A stretch of 64,000 bases of DNA from Pelagibius sp028280305. GTDB taxonomy: Bacteria > Pseudomonadota > Alphaproteobacteria > Kiloniellales > Kiloniellaceae. The stretch lies in assembly GCF_965233615.1 (NCBI RefSeq), contig NZ_OZ247495.1; one strand, 5' to 3'. The notes under the pieces were generated by a model, which had not been told where the DNA came from, ran no database searches, and saw only the letters and a list, made by a program, of their open reading frames with translations. The position numbers and the translations under genes were made by a program. Shown here one piece after another: positions 17,718 to 26,037 of this stretch; positions within the stretch are counted from its first letter, which is position 1, and each line of letters starts with the position of its first letter.

Positions 17718-18947
17718 GTGTTTACCGGAAAACGGGTTCTACTCATCGTCTCCGGCGGGATTGCCGCCTATAAGTCGCTGGACCTCGTGCGCCGCCTGCG
17801 GGAGCGCGGCGCCGCCGTGCGCTGCATTCTCACCAAGGCCGGTGCGGAATTCGTGACCCCTCTGTCGCTCTCGGCCCTGACCGAGGACAAGGTCTACGGC
17901 GAGCTGTTTTCGCTGACCGACGAGGCGGAGATGGGGCACATCCAGCTTTCCCGCGACGCCGATCTTCTGGTGGTCGCGCCGGCCTCTGCCGACCTGCTGG
18001 CCAAGATGGCGCAGGGCCGGGCCGACGATCTCGCCTCCACCGCCCTGCTGGCCACCGATAAGGCGGTGCTGGTGGCCCCGGCAATGAACGTGCGCATGTG
18101 GGAACACCCCGCGACCCAGGCCAACCTGACGCTGCTGAAGCAGCGCGGCATCCTCACCGTCGGCCCTAACGAAGGCGACATGGCCTGCGGCGAGTACGGC
18201 TTCGGGCGCATGGCCGAGCCGATGGAAATTCTCGCCGCCATCGAAGAGGCGCTGGAAGCGACCCCGGCGGCGGCGTCCGGCGGCGGCGGTCTCGATCGTC
18301 CGCTGAGCGGCCTGCGCGCCCTGGTGACCAGCGGGCCGACCCACGAGCCGATCGACCCGGTGCGCTACATCGCCAACCGTTCCTCCGGCCGCCAGGGCCA
18401 CGCCATCGCCGCCGCCCTGGCCCGCCAAGGCGCCGAAACCACTCTGGTTTCCGGGCCCAGTCAGCTGCCGGACCCGGCCGGGCTGAAGACCCTGCATGTC
18501 GAAACCGCCGAGGAGATGCTGGCGGCCTGCCAAACCTCCCTGCCGGTGGAGATCGCCGTCTGCGCCGCCGCCGTCGCCGACTGGCGCGCTGCCGCCCGCG
18601 CGCAGCAGAAGATGAAAAAGAACGGCGCCCCGGCCAGCCTGGCGCTGACCGCCAACCCCGACATCCTGGCCGAACTGTCGAAGGCCGGCGAGCTGCGCCC
18701 CAGCCTGGTTATCGGCTTCGCCGCGGAGACCGAGAACGTCGTCGCCCAGGCGCAGGAGAAGCGGGCGCGCAAGGGCTGCGACTGGATCCTCGCCAACGAC
18801 GTGGCGCCGGAGAGCGGCACCTTCGGCGGCGAGAACAACCAGATCAACCTGATCCGGGCCGAGGGCGTCGAGCCCTGGCCGCAGATGACCAAGGTGGCGG
18901 TGGCCGAGCGCCTCTGCCGTGAAATAACCGCAACCCTCGGGCGCTGA
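17718..18947 (+). CDS. coaBC: Bifunctional phosphopantothenoylcysteine decarboxylase/synthetase
   Basis: Catalyses two steps of coenzyme A synthesis: CoaB joins cysteine to phosphopantothenate and CoaC (FMN-dependent) decarboxylates the product. The N-terminal CoaC half has GKRVLLIVSGGIAAYKS, the PAMNVRMW motif and the lid ACGEYGFGRMAEP with its catalytic Cys. The C-terminal CoaB half has GPTHEPIDPVRYIANRSSG, AAVADWR and a KMKK stretch. GTG 17718 puts the first strand at the usual distance (409 aa); a GTG at 17697 is also possible. dut follows after 40 bp. Confidence 0.94.
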   Translation: MFTGKRVLLIVSGGIAAYKSLDLVRRLRERGAAVRCILTKAGAEFVTPLSLSALTEDKVYGELFSLTDEAEMGHIQLSRDADLLVVAPASADLLAKMAQGRADDLASTALLATDKAVLVAPAMNVRMWEHPATQANLTLLKQRGILTVGPNEGDMACGEYGFGRMAEPMEILAAIEEALEATPAAASGGGGLDRPLSGLRALVTSGPTHEPIDPVRYIANRSSGRQGHAIAAALARQGAETTLVSGPSQLPDPAGLKTLHVETAEEMLAACQTSLPVEIAVCAAAVADWRAAARAQQKMKKNGAPASLALTANPDILAELSKAGELRPSLVIGFAAETENVVAQAQEKRARKGCDWILANDVAPESGTFGGENNQINLIRAEGVEPWPQMTKVAVAERLCREITATLGR

Positions 18948-18987
18948 AACAGCGCACGCTATCCTCAGGGAAGATTAGAAGACCCGT

Positions 18988-19524
18988 ATGACCGCCAAAA
19001 CCGACATCGCCACCGCCGACACCCTCATCAACAATCCGGGCCTTGCCGTCGCCGTCAAGCGCCTCGACCACGCACAGGACCTGCCGCTGCCGGCCTATGC
19101 CACGGAAGACTCCGCCGGCATGGACCTCCTGGCCGCCGTGGCCGAAGACTTGGTACTGGCGCCGGGCGAGCGCCGCCTGATCCCCACCGGCATCGCCATC
19201 GCCCTGCCGCCGGGCAGCGAGGCGCAGGTGCGCCCGCGCTCCGGCCTTGCGCTGAAACATGGCCTCACGGTGCTGAACGCGCCGGGCACCATCGATGCCG
19301 ACTACCGTGGCGAGGTCGGCGTGGTGCTGATCAACCTGGGCCAGGAGCCCTTTACCGTGACCCGCGGCAGCCGCATCGCCCAGATGGTGGTGGCGCGCTA
19401 CGCAAGGGTCGCCTGGCGCCCGTCGGAAAACCTGGAGGACAGCGCCCGCGGTGCCGGCGGCTTCGGCTCGACAGGTGTCGGCAGCCCCGCTGTCGATGAT
19501 CTGGCCGCTGCCAACGCGGAGTAG
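18988..19524 (+). CDS. dut: Deoxyuridine 5'-triphosphate nucleotidohydrolase
   Basis: Homotrimeric dUTPase hydrolysing dUTP to dUMP, keeping uracil out of DNA and feeding dTMP synthesis. All five family motifs are visible: AGMDLLA (1), RPRSGLALK (2), GTIDADYRGEVGV (3), RGSRIAQMV (4) and the flexible C-terminal GAGGFGSTG (5). 178 residues, somewhat long because of an N-terminal extension of about 20 and a C-terminal tail. It lies between coaBC and the Rrf2 gene, with only 13 bp to the latter. Confidence 0.96.
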   Translation: MTAKTDIATADTLINNPGLAVAVKRLDHAQDLPLPAYATEDSAGMDLLAAVAEDLVLAPGERRLIPTGIAIALPPGSEAQVRPRSGLALKHGLTVLNAPGTIDADYRGEVGVVLINLGQEPFTVTRGSRIAQMVVARYARVAWRPSENLEDSARGAGGFGSTGVGSPAVDDLAAANAE

Positions 19525-19537
19525 GGGCGACGCGGCG

Positions 19538-19993
19538 ATGCTGAGGCTTTCCAAGAAACTGCTCTTCGCCATCGAGGCGGTGGTCGACATCGCCTATCAC
19601 GCCGGGGCGGGGCCGGTGCGTTCCACCGATATTTCGCGGCGCCAGGGCATACCGCGGCGCTATCTGGAACAGGTGCTGCAGCAGCTTGTGCACCATGGCA
19701 TTCTCGCCGGCCAGCGCGGCCCCAAGGGCGGCTATCGTTTGGCGCGCGAGCGCAGACGCATTTCCGTCGGCGAGATCATCCGCATCGTGCGCAAGCTGGA
19801 GGGCACCATCAACCCGGCCAACGAGCCCGACGGATCGGAAATCGGCGTGAAGGTGGTGCGGCCGATCTGGATCGACATGCAGTTGGAGATGATGGAGCGC
19901 CTGGACAATCTGACCATCGAGCAGCTCTGCGACAGGGCCCGCGAGCGCGGCATCGTCAGCGAAGCCAAGTCGATCCCCGACTTCTCCATCTGA
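19538..19993 (+). CDS. Rrf2-family regulator, CymR-like, upstream of cysK
   Basis: A winged-helix DNA-binding regulator of 151 residues. The N-terminal MLRLSKKLLFAIEAVVDIA and the recognition-helix region RQGIPRRYLEQVLQQL with GPKGGYRLAR are typical of Rrf2 proteins. The three-Cys Fe-S cluster motif of IscR and NsrR is absent: the only Cys is in EQLCDRA. The stop lies 29 bp before cysK, so the pair is very likely an operon with dut. The protein ends IPDFSI, an acidic-aromatic tail with C-terminal Ile, like the tails by which serine acetyltransferase enters the CysK active site. By analogy with Bacillus CymR, which uses CysK as partner, I infer control of cysteine/sulfur genes. Confidence 0.85.
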   Translation: MLRLSKKLLFAIEAVVDIAYHAGAGPVRSTDISRRQGIPRRYLEQVLQQLVHHGILAGQRGPKGGYRLARERRRISVGEIIRIVRKLEGTINPANEPDGSEIGVKVVRPIWIDMQLEMMERLDNLTIEQLCDRARERGIVSEAKSIPDFSI

Positions 19994-20022
19994 CCGCCAC
20001 ACGAGCCCAAGCAAGAGCGCCC

Positions 20023-21021
20023 ATGGACACAAGCAAGGTCACCCCGCTGCCGCAGGCCGCAGAAGACGAGACGCCCTGCGAATTTCGCGGCCGTATCTAC
20101 AATTCGATCCTGGAGACCGTCGGCGCGACGCCGCTGATCCGCGTGCCCAAACTGGCCACCGCCCATGGCGCGGTGGCCGAGGTGGCGGGCAAGTGCGAGT
20201 TCTTCAATCCGCTGAACTCGGTGAAGGACCGCATCGGCCTTTCCATGGTCGAGGCCTTGGAAAAGGACGGCCGCCTGGGGCCGGAGGGCGTGATCGTCGA
20301 GCCGACCAGCGGCAACACCGGCATTGCCCTTGCCTTCGTCTGCGCCGCCAAGGGCTACCGCCTGATCCTCACCATGCCGGAGACCATGTCGGTGGAGCGC
20401 CGCAAGATGCTGCGCCTGCTGGGCGCCGAACTGGTGCTGACCGACGGCAGCAAAGGCATGAACGGCGCCGTCGCCAAGGCCGAGGAAATCCTCGCCAAGC
20501 ACCCCGGCGCGGTGATGCCGCAGCAGTTCAACAACCCGGCCAATCCCGACGCCCACTTCCACACCACGGCGGAGGAAATCTGGCGCGACAGCGGCGGAGC
20601 GGTCGATGCCGTGGTCTCCGCCGTCGGCACCGGCGGCACCCTGACCGGCATCGCCGCCGCCCTGAAGGCGCGCAAAGACGGCTTCCGCATGATCGCCGTG
20701 GAACCGGAGGACAGCCCGGTGCTCTCCGGCGGCCAGCCCGGCCCCCACAAGATCCAGGGCATCGGCGCCGGCTTCATTCCCGGCAACCTGAAGACCGACC
20801 TGATCGACGAGGTCGTGCGCATCGGCAACGACACCGCCTTTCGCACGGCGCGTGAAGCCGCGGCCCTGGAGGGTCTGCCGGTCGGCATCTCCTCCGGCGC
20901 GGCCCTCGCCGCCGCGATCGAGGTCGGCGCCCGCCCGGAGATGAAGGGCAAGCTCATCGTCGCCATCCTCCCCTCCTTCGCCGAACGCTATCTCTCGACG
21001 GATCTTTTCGAGGGCATGTAG
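20023..21021 (+). CDS. cysK: Cysteine synthase A (O-acetylserine sulfhydrylase)
   Basis: A PLP enzyme making cysteine from O-acetylserine and sulfide. 332 residues: PLP Lys in NPLNSVKDRIG, substrate loop EPTSGNTGIA, phosphate-binding VGTGGTLTG, and the QGIGAGFIPG region lining the active-site entrance. The N-terminus carries about 20 extra residues compared with enteric CysK. No cysE is next to it; instead an Rrf2 regulator immediately precedes it, suggesting CysK may also serve as a regulatory partner. A REP-like element follows its stop. Confidence 0.95.
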   Translation: MDTSKVTPLPQAAEDETPCEFRGRIYNSILETVGATPLIRVPKLATAHGAVAEVAGKCEFFNPLNSVKDRIGLSMVEALEKDGRLGPEGVIVEPTSGNTGIALAFVCAAKGYRLILTMPETMSVERRKMLRLLGAELVLTDGSKGMNGAVAKAEEILAKHPGAVMPQQFNNPANPDAHFHTTAEEIWRDSGGAVDAVVSAVGTGGTLTGIAAALKARKDGFRMIAVEPEDSPVLSGGQPGPHKIQGIGAGFIPGNLKTDLIDEVVRIGNDTAFRTAREAAALEGLPVGISSGAALAAAIEVGARPEMKGKLIVAILPSFAERYLSTDLFEGM

Positions 21022-21025
21022 GGGA

Positions 21026-21149
21026 GTTCCCCCCTCACCCCGACCCTCTCCCACCAGGGGAGAGGGGGAACCAAATGAGGATCGCTGAAAAACCCTCTCC
21101 CCTCCGCGGGAGAGGGAGGGGCCCGCGACGCGGGAGGGTGAGGGGGAAC
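21026..21149. repeat. REP-like palindromic element, copy 1
   Basis: Two inverted, G/C-run-rich palindromes facing each other: CCCTCACCCCGACCCTCTCC, then CCAGGGGAGAGGG, a short AT-richer spacer, and CCCTCTCCCCTCCGCGGGAG to GGGTGAGGGGGAAC. Near-identical elements are at 23781-23905 and 26038-26157. It lies between cysK and the MoeB/ThiF gene. Confidence 0.9.
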
Positions 21150-21200
21150 CTCCCATCCCACCCCTTTGTCCTTTCCCCTCAACACGCTAGACTGCCCGCT

Positions 21201-22016
21201 ATGGATTTCAGCGATGACCAGATCGACCGCTACGCGCGCCACCTGGTGCTGCCGGAAATCGGCGAGGCGGGGCAGGAAAGGCTGCTGAAGGCCCGGGTGC
21301 TGGTGATCGGCGCCGGGGGCCTGGGCTCGCCGCTGCTGCTCTATCTCGCCGCCGCCGGGATCGGCACCCTGGGCGTGGTCGATGACGACGAAGTCGACCT
21401 TTCCAACCTGCAGCGCCAGGTGCTGCACGACACCGCCAACATCGGCATGAGCAAGGTCGAGTCGGCGCGCCGCCGCTTGGCCGAGATCAATCCCGAGGTA
21501 AAGGTCGAGGCCCACAACACCCGGCTGACCCCGGACAACGCCCTGGACCTCGTCTCCCGCTACGACCTGATCGCCGACGGCTCCGACAACTTCCCGACCC
21601 GCTATCTCGCCAACGACGCCTGCTATCTGGCGCAGAAGACCCTGGTCTCCGCCGCCATCATGCGCTTCGACGGCCAGCTCTCGACCTATAAAGCCCATGA
21701 CGGCAAAACGCCCTGCTACCGCTGCCTCTTCGGCCCACAACCCGGCGACCCCAAGGAAAGCTGTGCCGACGTCGGCGTGCTCGGCGCGCTGGCCGGCAGC
21801 CTTGGCGCCCTGCAGGCCAACGAGGTGATCAAGGAAGTGCTGGGCATCGGCGAGAGCCTCGCCGGCTCCCTCCTGCTCTTCGATGCGCTCGCCACCACCT
21901 TCCGCAAGGTGCAGGCCCCCCGCGACCCGGACTGCGCCCTCTGCGGATCGCAGGCAACGATCCGTGACCTCAAGACGATGGACTACCGGACGGGTGAGGC
22001 GCTCTGCGCTGTTTGA
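21201..22016 (+). CDS. MoeB/ThiF-family E1-like adenylyltransferase
   Basis: Adenylates the C-terminal Gly of a ubiquitin-like sulfur carrier (MoaD or ThiS) for molybdopterin or thiazole synthesis. 271 residues: N-terminal RYARHLVLPEIGEAGQ, nucleotide-binding VIGAGGLGSPLLLYL, DDDEVDLSNLQRQ, the Asp of IADGSDNFPTRY, and structural zinc pairs CYRC and CALC. The active-site Cys is probably that in ESCADVGVLG. It lacks the rhodanese domain of MoeZ/MOCS3. MoeB and ThiF cannot be told apart here. It follows a REP-like element, so it probably has its own promoter. Confidence 0.88.
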   Translation: MDFSDDQIDRYARHLVLPEIGEAGQERLLKARVLVIGAGGLGSPLLLYLAAAGIGTLGVVDDDEVDLSNLQRQVLHDTANIGMSKVESARRRLAEINPEVKVEAHNTRLTPDNALDLVSRYDLIADGSDNFPTRYLANDACYLAQKTLVSAAIMRFDGQLSTYKAHDGKTPCYRCLFGPQPGDPKESCADVGVLGALAGSLGALQANEVIKEVLGIGESLAGSLLLFDALATTFRKVQAPRDPDCALCGSQATIRDLKTMDYRTGEALCAV

Positions 22017-22040
22017 GGCTGGGCGACCACGAAGCCGCCC

Positions 22041-22556
22041 CTAATCCTTCGCCAGGAAGTCCGTGAAGACCAGTTGCTGGGCGTCCTTGTCGTCGTAGGC
22101 CTGGATACCGCTGGGGCCGAAGATGATGCGCTTGCCGAGACGCGGGAAGTGGCCGATGTCGAGGCCGCTGTGTTCGCCGGCCATCAGATAGACCAGATCC
22201 TCCTCATAAGGATTGCTCAGGTTATGGGCCGGGCCGCCGGGGGCGGGAAAGCCCATGAAGTCGCCGGGCCCGACTTCGAAGGTCTCCTCGCCGATCTCCG
22301 CGCGGCCGCGGCCGGAAAGGATGAAGAGGAATTCCTCGTCACGCTCGTGACTGTGATAGATGAAGCTGTCCTTGCCCGGCGGCACCCGCCCCATGGTGAG
22401 GGACAGCCGCGTCAGCCCGGCCAGCGGCGCCAGGCGCTTCAGGTAGATGTCGGACTGCGGATTGAAGGGATGGCTGACATGGAATTCTGGCAGTTCGGCG
22501 ATCTCGGCGGCGGTCACCAGCGGTTTCACCGCCTCTTCCGGATTGGCTTCGGTCAT
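22041..22556 (-). CDS. Cupin-domain protein
   Basis: 171 residues with one conserved beta-barrel cupin: motif 1 HSHERDEEFLFILSGRG provides His and Glu metal ligands, and motif 2 GDFMGFPAPGGPAHNLSN provides the second His. Such proteins may be dioxygenases, isomerases or sugar-binding proteins; the closest relatives I recall are uncharacterised 'cupin domain' proteins. ATG 22556 is chosen (AAAGGA just upstream). It is convergent with the MoeB/ThiF gene and divergent from the BMP-family gene. Confidence 0.85.
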   Translation of the reverse strand: MTEANPEEAVKPLVTAAEIAELPEFHVSHPFNPQSDIYLKRLAPLAGLTRLSLTMGRVPPGKDSFIYHSHERDEEFLFILSGRGRAEIGEETFEVGPGDFMGFPAPGGPAHNLSNPYEEDLVYLMAGEHSGLDIGHFPRLGKRIIFGPSGIQAYDDKDAQQLVFTDFLAKD

Positions 22557-22718
22557 CGGGGGGGTCCTTTCTTCAACGCGTCCTTGAGCGGCTTGCAATT
22601 TGGTGTCGATGCGTCGGGGCGGCTTCCGGCTTCGCTGGAAATAGCATAGCCTTGGCCTCTTTGCAGCGCCGCCCCTCTCTGCACCATGGAAGGAGGCGCA
22701 CCCACAAGGAGCCGCCCC

Positions 22719-23744
22719 TTGATCAAATCCCGCCGCAGTCTCTTGTCGGCTTTCGCCGCCGCAGTCCTGTCTCTACCGTTCACCGCTCTTCTGTCGCCGG
22801 CTCCGGCGGTGGCGTTCAAGCCCGCCGTCATTTATTCCGTCGGCGGCAAGTTCGACGGTTCCTTCAACGAGGCCGCCTATCGCGGCGCCGAACGCTTCAG
22901 GACCGAAACCGGCGAGGCCTACGCCGACTTCGAGATCACCAACGCAGCGCAGAGCGAACAGGCGCTGCGCACCTTCGCCCAGCGCGGCTACTCGCCGGTG
23001 GTCGCCATCGGCTTCACCCACGCCAGCGCGCTGGCCAAGGTGGCGCCGCAGTTTCCCGACACCGACTTCGCCATCGTCGACATGGTGGTGGAGGCGCCCA
23101 ACGTAAGCTCCGTCGTGTTCCGCGAACAGGAGGGCTCCTACGTCGTCGGGCGTCTGGCGGCCATGGCCTCCAAGACCGGCGCCGTCGGTTTCGTCGGCGG
23201 TATGGACATTCCGATCATCCGCAAATTCGCCTGCGGTTACATCCAGGGCGCGCGCAGCGCCGACCCGGCGGTGAAGGTCTTCGTCAACATGACCGGCCCG
23301 ACCCCGGCGGCCTGGAGCGACCCGGTGCGCGGCGCCGAACTGACGCGATCGCAGATCCAGCAGGGCGCCGACGTCATCATCCAGGCCGCCGGCGGCACCG
23401 GCATCGGCGTGCTGCAGGCCGCCGCCGACGGCGGCGCGCTGGGCATCGGTACCGATTCAAACCAGAACGGCCTGCATCCCGGCAAGGTGCTGACCTCCAT
23501 GCGCAAGCGCGTCGACGTCGCGGTCTTTGAGAACTTCATGGCCGCGCGCGACGGCGACTGGCAGCCCGGCATCCGGGTGTTGGGCCTGGCCGAAGGCGGG
23601 CTGGACTGGGTGATCGACGACAACAACCGGGCGCTCATCACCGCGGAGATGAAAGCCGCCGCCGCCGAAGCCGAAGCCGGCATCGCCGCCGGCAGCATCA
23701 AGGTCCACGACGCCTCGACCGAAGGACCCTGTCCCGTCAAATAG
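22719..23744 (+). CDS. BMP-family ABC transporter substrate-binding protein (orphan)
   Basis: A periplasmic binding protein of the Med/PnrA-like basic membrane protein family, whose members bind nucleosides, purines or related ligands. A signal peptide (SRRSLLSAFAAAVLSLPFTA, cleavage after AVA) lacks a lipobox Cys. Family marks include VGGKFDGSFNEAAYRGAE, VVAIGFTHASAL, VVFREQEGSYVVGRLAA, GGTGIGVLQAA and ALGIGTDSNQNGLHPG. TTG 22719 has AAGGAG at proper spacing; an ATG at 22686 lacks one. No ATPase or permease gene lies next to it, so it must share a distant transporter or act in sensing. Confidence 0.88.
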   Translation: MIKSRRSLLSAFAAAVLSLPFTALLSPAPAVAFKPAVIYSVGGKFDGSFNEAAYRGAERFRTETGEAYADFEITNAAQSEQALRTFAQRGYSPVVAIGFTHASALAKVAPQFPDTDFAIVDMVVEAPNVSSVVFREQEGSYVVGRLAAMASKTGAVGFVGGMDIPIIRKFACGYIQGARSADPAVKVFVNMTGPTPAAWSDPVRGAELTRSQIQQGADVIIQAAGGTGIGVLQAAADGGALGIGTDSNQNGLHPGKVLTSMRKRVDVAVFENFMAARDGDWQPGIRVLGLAEGGLDWVIDDNNRALITAEMKAAAAEAEAGIAAGSIKVHDASTEGPCPVK

Positions 23745-23780
23745 GGCCCGGTGGAGTAGGGACTTCCTCCGCCGCCGAAA

Positions 23781-23905
23781 GTTCCCCCTCACCCTCCCGC
23801 TAACGCGGGCCCCTCCCTCTCCCACAAGGGGAGAGGGAAGTGGTGCGAGACACGCTTTTTGGTTCTCCCTCTCCCCTGGTGGGAGAGGGTCGGGGTGAGG
23901 GGGAA
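23781..23905. repeat. REP-like palindromic element, copy 2
   Basis: Same family as 21026-21149 in the opposite orientation, with the GCTAACGCGGGCCC variant in the first arm. It sits between two convergent genes (BMP protein and hydroxyacid dehydrogenase), where the stacked palindromes could also stop transcription. Confidence 0.9.
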
Positions 23906-23929
23906 GCGACGCCTCAAAAAGACACGACG

Positions 23930-24916
23930 CTAAAACATCGTCTCCAGGACGCGGTCGGGCGGGGTGTGGCCGTCGACGAAGGTCTTGATGGAGATGATCA
24001 CCTTTTCGCCCATGGCCAGACGGCCCTCGATGGTGGCCGAGCCCATGTGGGGCAGCAGCACCACGTTGTCGAGGCGCAGCAGCTTGGGATTGACCGCCGG
24101 TTCATGCTCGAAGACGTCGAGGCCGGCGCCGGCCACCTCGCCGGCCTCCAGGGCACGGGTCAGGGCGTTCTCGTCCACCACCTCGCCGCGGCTGGTGTTG
24201 ACGATATAGGCCTCTTCCCGCAGCAGCTTCAGGCGCCGGGCCGAGAGCAGGTGGAAGGTCGCCGGGGTGTGCGGACAGTTCACCGAGATGATGTCCATGC
24301 GCGACAGCATCTGATCCAGGCTTTCCCAGTAGGTCGCCTCCAGCTCCTCCTCGACGGAGGCGTGCACCCGGCGCCGGTTGTGATAGTGGATCGACATGCC
24401 GAAGCCCTTGGCCCGGCGGGCGACGGCGCTGCCGATACGGCCCATGCCGATGATGCCGAGGCGCTTGCCGTTCACCCGGTGGCCCAGCATCCCGGTGGGC
24501 GCCCAGCCCTGCCAGTCGCCGGAGCGCACCAGGCGCTCGCCCTCGGCGAGGCGGCGCGGCACCGAGAGGATCAGCGCCATCGTCATGTCCGCCGTATCCT
24601 CGGTCAGGACGCCCGGCGTGTTGGTCACGGTAATGCCGCGCTGGCGCGCGGTTTTCAGGTCGATGTGGTCGACGCCGGTGCCGAATGAGGCGATGAGGCG
24701 CAGTTGCGGTCCGGCCTGGGACAGGACCGCCGCGTCGATGCGGTCGGTCACGGTCGGCACCAGGATCTCGGCTTCCTTCACCGCCTCGATCAACTGGGCC
24801 TGGGAGAGCGGCTTGTCCTCCAGATTCAGCTTGCAGTCGAAGAGTTCCATCATCCGCGTTTCGATGGCGTCCGGCAGGCGGCGGGTGACGATGACGCGGA
24901 CCTTTTTGTGGGGCAT
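23930..24916 (-). CDS. D-2-hydroxyacid dehydrogenase (glyoxylate/hydroxypyruvate reductase type)
   Basis: NAD(P)-dependent reductase of 2-keto acids, probably glyoxylate or hydroxypyruvate (GhrB/GyaR-like). 328 residues with the Rossmann motif LGIIGMGRIGSAVARRA and the catalytic triad in NTSRGEVVDE (Arg), LDVFEHEP (Glu) and LLPHMGSAT (His). The N-terminal MPHKKVRVIVTRRLPD resembles glyoxylate reductases. ATG 24916 is chosen; the longer upstream frame has no ribosome binding site. Single gene, flanked by REP-like and other palindromic elements. Confidence 0.92.
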   Translation of the reverse strand: MPHKKVRVIVTRRLPDAIETRMMELFDCKLNLEDKPLSQAQLIEAVKEAEILVPTVTDRIDAAVLSQAGPQLRLIASFGTGVDHIDLKTARQRGITVTNTPGVLTEDTADMTMALILSVPRRLAEGERLVRSGDWQGWAPTGMLGHRVNGKRLGIIGMGRIGSAVARRAKGFGMSIHYHNRRRVHASVEEELEATYWESLDQMLSRMDIISVNCPHTPATFHLLSARRLKLLREEAYIVNTSRGEVVDENALTRALEAGEVAGAGLDVFEHEPAVNPKLLRLDNVVLLPHMGSATIEGRLAMGEKVIISIKTFVDGHTPPDRVLETMF

Positions 24917-25068
24917 TGCTTCCTGTCTCGACGGGGGCTGGAACGGGGCGATGGTTCTATCGGCTTTTGCTGATCCCACAGGCGCACCGGGGGTTTTCGA
25001 GCGCCCGGCCCGTCCCAAGGATCAGTCCTTGCCATAGCAGGCGGGGCGGCGGCTTGTCCAGGGCGTGC
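24917..25068. other. Upstream region of the hydroxyacid dehydrogenase
   Basis: With 25069-25359 this makes a 443-bp gene-free stretch between two divergent genes. I see nothing recognisable here beyond the expected promoter; the rest of the stretch holds the paired palindromic repeat described next. Confidence 0.4.
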
Positions 25069-25206
25069 TAGAGCAGATCCGGGTTTGATGGAATCGCTTT
25101 TGCGATCCATCAATCCGGTGAATCTGCTCTAACTTCTAAGTGTAGAGCGGATTCACATGTTTAGGCGCAACCACGCTGTGGTTCCGGCTAAACATGACCC
25201 GCTCTA
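25069..25206. repeat. Paired alphaproteobacterial intergenic palindromes
   Basis: Two long hairpin units. The first (25069-25131) is bounded by TAGAGCAGAT and ATCTGCTCTA, with GGTTTGATGGAATCGC and its complement inside. The second (25143-25206) is bounded by TAGAGCGG and CCGCTCTA, with CACATGTTTAGGCGCAACCA and GGTTCCGGCTAAACATG inside. The same two units, in the other order, occur at 48489-48626. This is a dispersed non-coding family common in alphaproteobacterial genomes. Confidence 0.9.
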
Positions 25207-25359
25207 GGGTCTGAGACCGGCGGGAACTGCGGCCGATCACCGCGCCGCCGGCCGCCGGCGGGGGCCGGGCAAGGGTGGGGCGGGAAGGGGCCGGGGTTTC
25301 GCCGTGGGTTTTGGGCAAGCCGCTTGACCGGATGCGAAACCAGGCGATAGGAAGGAACG

Positions 25360-26007
25360 ATGACACGCCCCGCCCGGACAGTTCGCCGTCCCTGCGCCAA
25401 GATCCTGGGCGTCAAGATCTTGGGCGCCGGTCCTCTGCGGGTCATTTCCGGAGCCGTTCCGGCGGTGGTAGTCGCATTGGTTTCGCTTCTCACCGACCCG
25501 GCTGCGGCGCAGAACCCGGACCAGATCCAGACCGCTCAGGCCAACAGTCAGAACGCCGCCACCGCGGGCCAGCGCCCGCCGCCGCCGGGACGCACCGGCC
25601 TGCCGCTACCGCGTTTCGTCAGCCTGCGGGCCGCCGAGGTGAACCTGCGCGCCGGCCCGGGCACCCGCTACCCCATCGACTGGGTTTACCGCCGCAGCGG
25701 CATGCCGGTGGAAATCATCGACGAGTTCGATACCTGGCGGCGCATCCGCGACTGGCAGGGCACCGAGGGCTGGATCCATCAATCCATGGTTCAGGGCCGG
25801 CGCGGCGTCCTGATTACCGGCCAGCTGCGCACCTTGAGAAGAAAGCCGGAAGCCGAGGCCCCCGGCGTCGCCCAACTGGAAGCCGGGGTGGTCGGCACGC
25901 TGGAAGGCTGCCGCGGCGAGTGGTGCGAGGTCGCCGCCGGCGGCTACAGCGGCTGGCTGCCGCGCAACACCTTCTACGGCCTCTATCCCGGCGAAGAGAT
26001 GAAGTAG
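25360..26007 (+). CDS. Secreted SH3-domain protein
   Basis: 215 residues. An N-terminal hydrophobic segment (VISGAVPAVVVALVSLLTDP, then AAA) predicts export. After a Gln/Asn/Pro-rich linker come two bacterial SH3 repeats: RAAEVNLRAGPGTRYPIDWV (about 90-110) with WRRIRDWQGTEGWIHQSM, and a second with CRGEWCEVAAGGYSGWLPR. Such modules bind peptidoglycan or metal ions; a scaffolding or cell-wall role is likely but unspecified. ATG 25360 follows AAGGAACG. The first codons contain a 15-bp tandem duplication encoding KILGVKILG. Confidence 0.82.
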   Translation: MTRPARTVRRPCAKILGVKILGAGPLRVISGAVPAVVVALVSLLTDPAAAQNPDQIQTAQANSQNAATAGQRPPPPGRTGLPLPRFVSLRAAEVNLRAGPGTRYPIDWVYRRSGMPVEIIDEFDTWRRIRDWQGTEGWIHQSMVQGRRGVLITGQLRTLRRKPEAEAPGVAQLEAGVVGTLEGCRGEWCEVAAGGYSGWLPRNTFYGLYPGEEMK

Positions 26008-26037
26008 GGGAAAGTCCCGTTAGCGCGGGAAACAAAG

